A DNA stretch of 64,000 bases from contig KB445801.1 of assembly GCA_000320605.2 (NCBI GenBank), forward strand, positions 671,678-735,677, in the 5' to 3' direction. How positions within the stretch are numbered: position 1 is the stretch's first letter; each line of letters opens with the position of its first letter. Made by a program: the position numbers and the translations under genes. A model generated the notes under the pieces. It had not been told where the DNA came from. It did no database searches and saw only the letters and a list, made by a program, of their open reading frames with translations. The DNA is from Gelatoporia subvermispora B (taxonomy: Eukaryota > Basidiomycota > Agaricomycetes > Polyporales > Gelatoporiaceae). Shown here in pieces: positions 57,821-64,000 of the stretch.

Positions 57821-58201
57821 TGTTGGAATTCAAGAGCGGCGGCGCTGATTGCGCTGCGCACACGCTCGTGCCACAACGGTGGTGCACATCCAAAACGGGT
57901 AATCCACACCGTCCTAGTTAGTACGTCCGATCCTGACATACGATACTTCCGTGTCCTGTATAGGTTCTTATATAATTCATTGTCCCTTTTTGCTCGTACT
58001 TTCGTAGTAGTCCCTCAGACTTGTTACCGCGTCTGAGGGTGAGTAGTATACTCTGCGCTACCTAGATACATCCTGCTGACTGCTAGTAGTCTAACAACGT
58101 CTCCCTCAATTGTTCTAGGTACATAAATGATATTAGACTTGTTACCGCGTCTGAGGTCTAACGACGTCTCCATCAATTGTTCTAGACTTGCCCCGTTGTT
58201 A
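57821..58201 (+). repeat. Copia-2 3' LTR
   Basis: Begins TGTTGGAATTC and ends CGTTGTTA. Most differences from the 5' LTR are C-to-T or G-to-A at CpG sites. Confidence 0.9.
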
Positions 58202-59721
58202 TTTCATACATCAAAAACCAAGATATTCGCACTTTTAGCACACACATGTACATTTGAGCCTCATGCATACATTCACTTGCAGTATAGCACTCAAGAGAAA
58301 ACAAATATACTGACTGTCCGAGAGTTAGTAGATGCCTGCATGCCAGCCGGCTGTGCCAACATCCGAGCAAGCACTCACTGCGTTTTTGAGAATGTAATGA
58401 GCCTGTGATACAATTACGCTACCTACTGCTGAGCATGTAGTGACTGCCGTAGCACGAATAGAATAGTGGCCAAAACATTTGATTCGTTTGCTAGCATAAG
58501 TAGCGTGGGACCCGCCGCCACGTCTGGTATCAGTCACGCAACACATTTGATACTTGCCGTATCAGGCATGTAGAACGCTTGCTGACACCCTCTGTAGAGG
58601 CCAATTCTTTCGATATTCCCTGTGCCGGGTATTCTAGCTTTTACATCTCTCCTACTGATTGTATAAGTAATCGATTCTTGAACTCTATTTTGAAGTCTCA
58701 GTTTTACACTCTTGGCTGTTAGCATCTCTCTTCCATCCTCTATCGTGCCTGTGGACTCTAGTAATACTAGCACTCTCTCCTAGCCTACTGCCAAGGGCAC
58801 AAATTAGCCGAAGCCTACCACAAAACACCTTTTAAAGTGTCCAATTACCAAGCATCAGCAATCTCTAAGTCCTGAAGACCTCACCCCGAGACATCTACAC
58901 TGATTTGTGTCTTATGCTCTTGTGCCTGCATCTATCTCCAAGTTCACCCCCAATGGCCAATGGAAGATGGACAAGCTCCTAACCCAGGCTCCCAGGATTC
59001 TGGCTTGAGTCAAAGCTTGATGATATGGTAGATTGGGAAGACTCAGACATGGTACGGATGCAGAACTGAGAAAAGATAATGGGAGCAGTTTGTGCATCGT
59101 CAAGTTGTTGCAAAGGGGCAACAGAAGCAAGTCAAGTGTCCTACAAGTCTGACACTCTTCCACTCCAAGATATAGGTGATGAGGTAAGTATCTGCAAGAA
59201 AAGTTCTGCATATTTCACTCACGAGAGTGTCTGACTCATTGCTCAAGATTCAAGGATAATCTCCTGGGAGGATATGCACTGTGCTGCAAGGGGGGCATGG
59301 TGTGAGTCGTTCATACAAGCACCTCTGAGGTGAGGTGAGGTTAGAATATGTTATATGGGGTTACTTCATCTTCCACAACTCATATCTTGTCCCGCAGGTT
59401 TCATAACACCTCTAACTATCCTGTATGTCTAACAAACTACTGTTTATTTTGCTAGCTGACATTTTTTGTGCTCCTGCAGTGGTGCTCGCAAGTATGATCT
59501 GGATCTGACCAGGTGGGAGGAGCACTGGGAGGTAGTCACTAATTATGTATCTAGGCAACAATACAACAACCATTTTCTACTGTATCGGCAAGGATCAGTC
59601 GTTCATTGCAAGAGTAGAGATGGTATCAGACAATAGATATCATGGATAGCAGACACGGAACATAAGATGTTAGGGAATCCACAAGACATGCGCTATATAT
59701 GATATAGAGTGCGCTACAAGA

Positions 59722-59803
59722 TATATCAGAAACATCTGATATAACACCTAATATTGTACACCTTTCGCGTTTTAATGGGATCCAATCCAATATATCTTAG
59801 GTG
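59722..59803. repeat. Adjacent AT-rich inverted repeats
   Basis: TATATCAGA (59722-59730) and TCTGATATA (59735-59743) form a perfect 9 bp stem with a 4 nt loop. Immediately after, CACCTAATATTG pairs with a later CAATATATCTTAGGTG. Confidence 0.6.
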
Positions 59804-60268
59804 CAACATACATGCACCGCTACTATCCATTCAGGCATTGTATTGCATTCCCTTTACATTTGCAGAAACACAGTGACTGGCAACTATAGTAAGAACTACT
59901 CAACTCTGCTCTGCATTAGCATGTGCCCATGTAGGCAACACCCAATCCCCTTTTACAAGCTTTTAAGAGCATTATCACCAGCATGAGGCTCAAGACAAGC
60001 TCAGACTTTCAGAGCACAAAACAGTTATCACAGCTGCACAAGCCTGAAGCCAGTCATGTGATCATGTGTAAAATGGTGATCACAAATCATGGTCACGTCA
60101 CACAATGTCTGTACAATAGCCCTATTGATTCTTGTGACCTCAGATCCGCTCGGAAAGTTTCCCACGCATCCACTATGCCCTGTGCACAGTGGCTCGCTTC
60201 CTAAGTAGTAGCCTGTTGAGTATGAGTACAGAAACATCTACATGTTTCAGTTACTTGGTAGTGCTTTA

Positions 60269-60310
60269 CAGGGGTAGGGGTAACCCACGAGGGTCAAGTA
60301 CCCCTACCTG
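60269..60310. repeat. G-rich inverted repeat
   Basis: CAGGGGTAGGGGTA pairs with TACCCCTACCTG. It is followed by CAGGGGTTAGGGTCAGGG. CAGGG starts are common for hAT ends, so this may be the remains of a non-autonomous hAT element. One TTAGGG is not enough to call telomeric. Confidence 0.5.
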
Positions 60311-60742
60311 CAGGGGTTAGGGTCAGGGTTGGCACCTTCCGACCCTCAGTACCCTTGGCTGACCCTTTGGGACCCCTTACTCAACCAGGCTGTAAATGTT
60401 GTTGATTTTCATGTATCATTACTTGAACGAGCTCGTTGGCTCAATTGCAACCAAAAAACATATACCATGTTGTCCTAGAACGAAGTACAAGTCTTCCAGC
60501 GCACCAGCAGCATATGATTGGTCAGTGCCCTTGTGGCATTTGGCGCTCCTTCACCCAATTAGGTGGTCATTCGCTCAATTAGGCAACTGCCTGCTAGGAA
60601 TAGCGTTCACTCAGATCTTAGTACACAATACTTCCGTGTACTATATAGTTCTTATCTAAGCTTATTCTTTCTCTGTGACCTCTGTGGCTCCCCTAGAAAC
60701 ACATCCGGGATTCATACTTGCTTTCTCTTTGACTCTGGTAAC

Positions 60743-61327
60743 ATGACAACTAACACCCGCCCTCCTCGGAAGCGCAAAGCCACCCAAAAGACTGCAGCTG
60801 CAGTAGAAGAAGCTGCCACCCAGAAAAAGGGGTGCCCAAGCCATGCTATCAGCCCCAGTGATTCTTTGGGGTTACCTGTTCTTTCAATGTCTCTCATCCC
60901 TGTCACTCTTTCTGAACCTCAGCCACTGGCCTCTGATATCCTAGCCACTGTCCCTATTGTACCTTATGCCCGCGCTCCTTCTGTGACAGAAGTGTCTGAT
61001 TCTGGCAACACGGTTATCATCTTCAGCAATGACAAGCCTGCCATTGAGGATGCCAAGGCTGAATTAGGTAAGACATTGATTTTTTTCCTTGTCATGACGC
61101 CACTGAACCTTATTGTTGTTCATTTTCAGCTTGACTCTCTCGCCGTTCGACCGCCTCCGTATATGCCTTCTTCAAACCAGATGTTAGCATTGTTCATGAT
61201 GACAAAGGGCATCGTGCCCATGTCACGACGGGCAATCGCCAGAGTCACGCCCCAGAATAACCCCAAAAAGATCGCCGAGCTTGTTTTTCTGCCCACGGTC
61301 ATGGGTACGACCGAACTCCAGACCTGA
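60743..61327 (+). CDS. Unrecognised ORF, 194 codons
   Basis: An uninterrupted frame from MTTNTRPPRKRKATQK to VMGTTELQT. The start is basic (possible nuclear signal), and the middle is Ser/Pro-rich with a hydrophobic stretch (TLIFFLVMTPLNLIVVHFQL). A GTAAGA...TTTTCAG pair near 61069-61130 looks like an intron, but splicing it gives a stop at once. An overlapping minus-strand frame (61126-61467) is also open, so either could be chance. No family recognised. Confidence 0.3.
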   Translation: MTTNTRPPRKRKATQKTAAAVEEAATQKKGCPSHAISPSDSLGLPVLSMSLIPVTLSEPQPLASDILATVPIVPYARAPSVTEVSDSGNTVIIFSNDKPAIEDAKAELGKTLIFFLVMTPLNLIVVHFQLDSLAVRPPPYMPSSNQMLALFMMTKGIVPMSRRAIARVTPQNNPKKIAELVFLPTVMGTTELQT

Positions 61328-62621
61328 GCGAGACAAGGGGCCTGGATCATTTCAGGTTCATATTCTAGTGCGGGGGACAGAAGCCTAGTTTCGGTCCAGG
61401 AAACGAACGGGAAATGAGCAGAACGAATTGCCTGTAATATCAGTATTCCGGACCCAGATTTTATCATAGACAGTCAACCTGTCTTGTACTTATCTCCCTG
61501 CAGTGTGGCATTTAACATATCCCGGCACGGGATACCTTTGGTATATACTCTAGCTAACCATGCATATTCCCAAGTCCCGATGGCCTGCACCCAGACTCAT
61601 AGACGAGTCGAGCAACTGTGTTTATCGTGCGGCGTGTGCATGAAGTATGACAGGTCAGTCAACATCTCTGCATAGCGAGCGAGAGCACAAATGTGCAATC
61701 TGTGGCTAACACAGCTTGAGCAATGCGCGCGAGCAGGAGCGCAAATATGCAGCCCACGGCTATACAGCTCGAGCGATGTGTGCAGTCCAAGCAGGAACTT
61801 CTGACATCTTGAGTCTGCGTGTGCATTGTTGTGCACACATCTGCGGAGACGCAAGCTGTGTCTGTGTGAACGGTAAGTAGAACCTAGTACAAGGGTGGCC
61901 AGATGGCCATGGGCCGCACAGCTCACGCGAGCAATGACTTCCCTTATGAACGGTGAGTGGAACCCTAGTTAGAAGAGCTCTCACGGATCTCAGTAGCTCC
62001 AGCGAGCGTAATTGGCGACTCCTAACTGCTCAGTCCTGCTACGAGTGCTCCAGTGCTATCAGAGTTGTGACTCACGTGAGTTCCTTAGAGCGTTCCACAA
62101 CTCGACCATACTCCGGCTTACTCCGTACATGCTCCGCGGAGCAACGCATGAGCGCCTATGTGAGCAAATGAGCTTAGCCAAGCTTAGCCAACAGAATGTT
62201 GGAACTCTCCGGAGCTTATCAAGGGCACGCCGGAGCTTCACAGCTGCTCATGGTACCCTGAGAGCTATGGCCATGTAACAGTGCATCACGCCCAAGAACA
62301 CTTGGTACAGCAGTGATCCGGGCTCTGTGAGTGCCGGGAGCTCACGATGTTTCCGCAGCGATGCCGGTAAGAGCTCTCGACGCACTACTGAATTGAGCTG
62401 TAGCTTCTCATGCTAGCTGCGTGCTCAACTTCCCATTCCTATCTTGCCCTGAATCCTACAACGCAGTCATCACTGCAATTCCAGACAATTGTCTGAGATC
62501 TGGCATGAATGGGGGCAAAAGTATACACGACATCAACTATGAAAGTGGCCGGATATGAGCATGAGGGTGAAACGTAATGGCAGAGCAAATGCAGACCTTC
62601 GATTGACCTAGATCCAACTGC
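61328..62621. other. Spacer with GAGC/GCTC-rich block
   Basis: No gene recognised. From about 61600 to 62450 the tetramers GAGC and GCTC occur roughly every 30 bp, several-fold above chance. A 54 bp tandem duplication lies at 61675-61782. Confidence 0.5.
61675..61782. repeat. Degenerate tandem duplication, period 54 bp
   Basis: Two units begin GCGAGC at 61675 and 61729 and share GAGC, CAAATRTGCA, GGCTA-ACAGCT and GAGCRATG. Confidence 0.55.
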
Positions 62622-63953
62622 CTATGTATGATTACCATGTAGCATTACCCTGTACAGACATGTCGAGTCACTCTCCCAGTTCTTAAGGACCTCCAGCACC
62701 ACAACACCAAATGTGATCCCACTTTTGACGTATTGCTGATGTACGGGGAATGTCTGAACAGGTTCGTCCACAGTGATGTCATATGTGAAGGAGGTGAGAG
62801 GAGCCCACAGGAGGTCCTTTGCAATTGCAGGAGCTTGATGGTCAGGTCCAGGGAGCTCTGAAGCAACAAGCTGCCGAAAGGCGTGTGTGTTACTCTTCCC
62901 GTCTACCACTCCCCATAGCATCATGTGCTTAGGGGCCTGCCCAATGTCTATGGCAATTTCGCTCGGGAGATGCTCAACTGAGACATGAGAGAGGCATATC
63001 ATTTTTGGAAGACGTACTCCAAGCTGGAATGGTAATTCACAGGACATCTAACATTTTCCCAGGTAAACGTCAGCATCAATTGCAATGCTCAGGTCGTTGT
63101 CACCCGACTTGAAGATACCATGATATCCCGATGTAAGCTATGGTGTGATATGAGCTCTATTGGCTTTGAGCACAAAATCCAACTGCCTGCGAGCTGCGAC
63201 ATCATGCTCCCTGACCACCCCAACTACCAGATTCTCCAAAGCCGCCTTGAACACTGGAGATTCGACAATGGCCTGGAAGTCCATTCTGCACGTCTCAACT
63301 GCGGCATTGACCGCTTCCTGAATTGCGGCGTGGAGCGCAGGAGAGATCGCAGTAAATTCTTCGTCGCACGTATTCATAGCTGCCATGATGAGCTCCTCCA
63401 GAGCGGATTTCAATGTCAGAGGTATAGTCAGAGGTTTATCTGCGGGTCAAAGAGATACAAAGATCGCCAGGCTTTGGAAGTACGGAGGAATAACAACAGT
63501 ACCAACTTGTAATAGCTGTATTATGAGCGCAATCCCACAAAATGTGATTGCGAGCAGCACTGGTAGCAATTGTGGCGGTATACTGGTTGGATAAGGAAGG
63601 GGGGGAAGTACTGGATTGTCCTTGTCCAAAGCTACCAAATTACTGGACGCAAACTGGACCAACTTGTGAGAGTAAGGAATATCTAATTGAAACAAATGTA
63701 TGAAAGTGATGAATAGCCACAGTGAGATGGAGTATGTACTAACCATTGGCGTCCGGTTGCCACGCCCCAGAGTCCTCACAAAGTAAGAATCTGTTTCCAT
63801 CATATGGGGACCATTGGGCTCGGGAACCAGACATTGGACAAATACAATATGCTTATACAGAGACAGCTCGACTGCGATTGTGCACAGGCTAAGGGACAAG
63901 ATCGGCCAGGCACCAAAAGCTGTGCGAACGAGGCATGTAGCTGGAGAGAACAA
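62622..63953 (-). pseudogene. SUN-domain protein, decayed; 5' end may lie outside the window
   Basis: SUN proteins span the inner nuclear membrane and tie the nucleus to the cytoskeleton. The N-terminal part carries two hydrophobic stretches (AFGAWPILSLSLCTIAVEL; LPVLLAITFCGIALIIQLL) joined by a GTTAGT...ATTAG intron. A helical region follows (KSALEELIMAAMNTCDEEFT). The SUN domain is clear: QLGVRLPKMICLSHVSVEHL, EIAIDIGQAPKHMMLWGVVD, SFTYDITVDEPVQTFPV, VVVLEVLKNWESDSTCLYRV. The frame has stops at three points: after AIFVSL (TGA), after AHITP (TAG) and at LGKC-stop (TAG), where family members have CW. Each fits a C-to-T or G-to-A transition from CGA, CAG or TGG. No shift was needed to read across them. 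Confidence 0.72.
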
Positions 63954-64000
63954 AGGGAAACCGGTGATATTATATTTCCTGGTTATTGTAATATTATAAA

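Larger units (their letters stand above)
52972..58201 (+). mobile_element. Ty1/Copia LTR retrotransposon (Copia-2), decayed
   Basis: A 5.2 kb element on the plus strand with two LTRs of about 381 bp, a primer-binding site, a polypurine tract and a gag-pol region broken by many stops and shifts. The LTRs differ at roughly twenty positions, so it is much older than Copia-1. Confidence 0.93.
58202..60742. other. CpG-poor, AT-richer spacer with palindromes
   Basis: No gene recognised over 2.5 kb; frames are short. CpG is very scarce between about 58900 and 60500, while TpG and CpA are common. It contains the palindromes at 59722-59803, the G-rich repeat at 60269-60310 and, at about 60615-60655, a stretch resembling the Copia-2 LTR. 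Confidence 0.55.

Noticed and set aside
60308..60330. Telomere-like repeat
   Set aside because: Only one TTAGGG unit is present, embedded in other G-rich words. No array.
61126..61467. Minus-strand frame with hydrophobic segments
   Set aside because: It overlaps the plus-strand ORF, has no recognised motif and no splice partners. It could be real, but support is too weak.
1..64000. CRISPR arrays, bacterial operons, tRNA or rRNA genes
   Set aside because: No regularly spaced short repeats, no polycistronic layout and no cloverleaf or rRNA signature was seen by eye. A tRNA scan was not possible.

Overview
The window is eukaryotic DNA from a filamentous fungus, almost certainly an Agaricomycete (mushroom or bracket fungus). 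The evidence is genes split by many 45-65 bp GT-AG introns, a multi-exon tyrosinase, a DUF6532-like protein, a SUN-domain relative, a Def1-type CUE protein, and Copia and hAT transposons of the basidiomycete kind. No CRISPR array, operon or rRNA was seen. The species cannot be fixed from the sequence alone.

Layout. 1-2807 is a gene-poor spacer. 2872-4887 is a tyrosinase with all copper ligands visible. 6383-9265 (-) is copy A of an unrecognised four-copy family. 9763-12522 (-) is a YtcJ-like amidohydrolase, head to head with choline-phosphate cytidylyltransferase (12755-14239). 15427-27661 (-) is one DUF6532-like host gene broken by two transposons: a hAT element (16579-20878) in an intron, and a Copia element with apparently identical LTRs (21652-27573) in an exon. 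The Copia element holds an 858 bp run of Ns. 28337-31233 is copy B of the family, a pseudogene. 31776-33587 (-) is a TAF8-like histone-fold protein, head to head with an HMCES/SRAP protein (33785-35357). 35733-39025 (-) is a Def1-like protein, head to head with a rhodanese plus dual-specificity phosphatase (39385-41834). 42512-45394 (-) is copy C (intact) and 46378-47880 (-) is copy D (broken). 48348-49213 is a small cysteine-rich surface protein. 49595-50977 (-) is a two-LIM protein with micro-exons, head to head with eIF5A (51370-52256). 52972-58201 is a decayed Copia element. 58202-64000 is a CpG-poor, decayed region with an unknown ORF and a SUN-domain pseudogene.

Two themes stand out. 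First, a duplicated, unrecognised gene family (A and C open, B and D broken) has a conserved MPD...RW start, a CxxH/CxCW/CxxC cluster, a C-terminal coiled coil and a PRKRxR tail. Copies B and D also share 3' flanking DNA that includes the tail of the TAF8-like gene. Second, there is a gradient of decay. Core housekeeping genes sit in GC-rich head-to-head pairs in the middle. The right end shows CpG-directed C-to-T change in an LTR, CpG depletion and transition-type stop codons, consistent with cytosine methylation. Exon edges were derived by hand from GT/AG signals and reading phase, so they carry some uncertainty.
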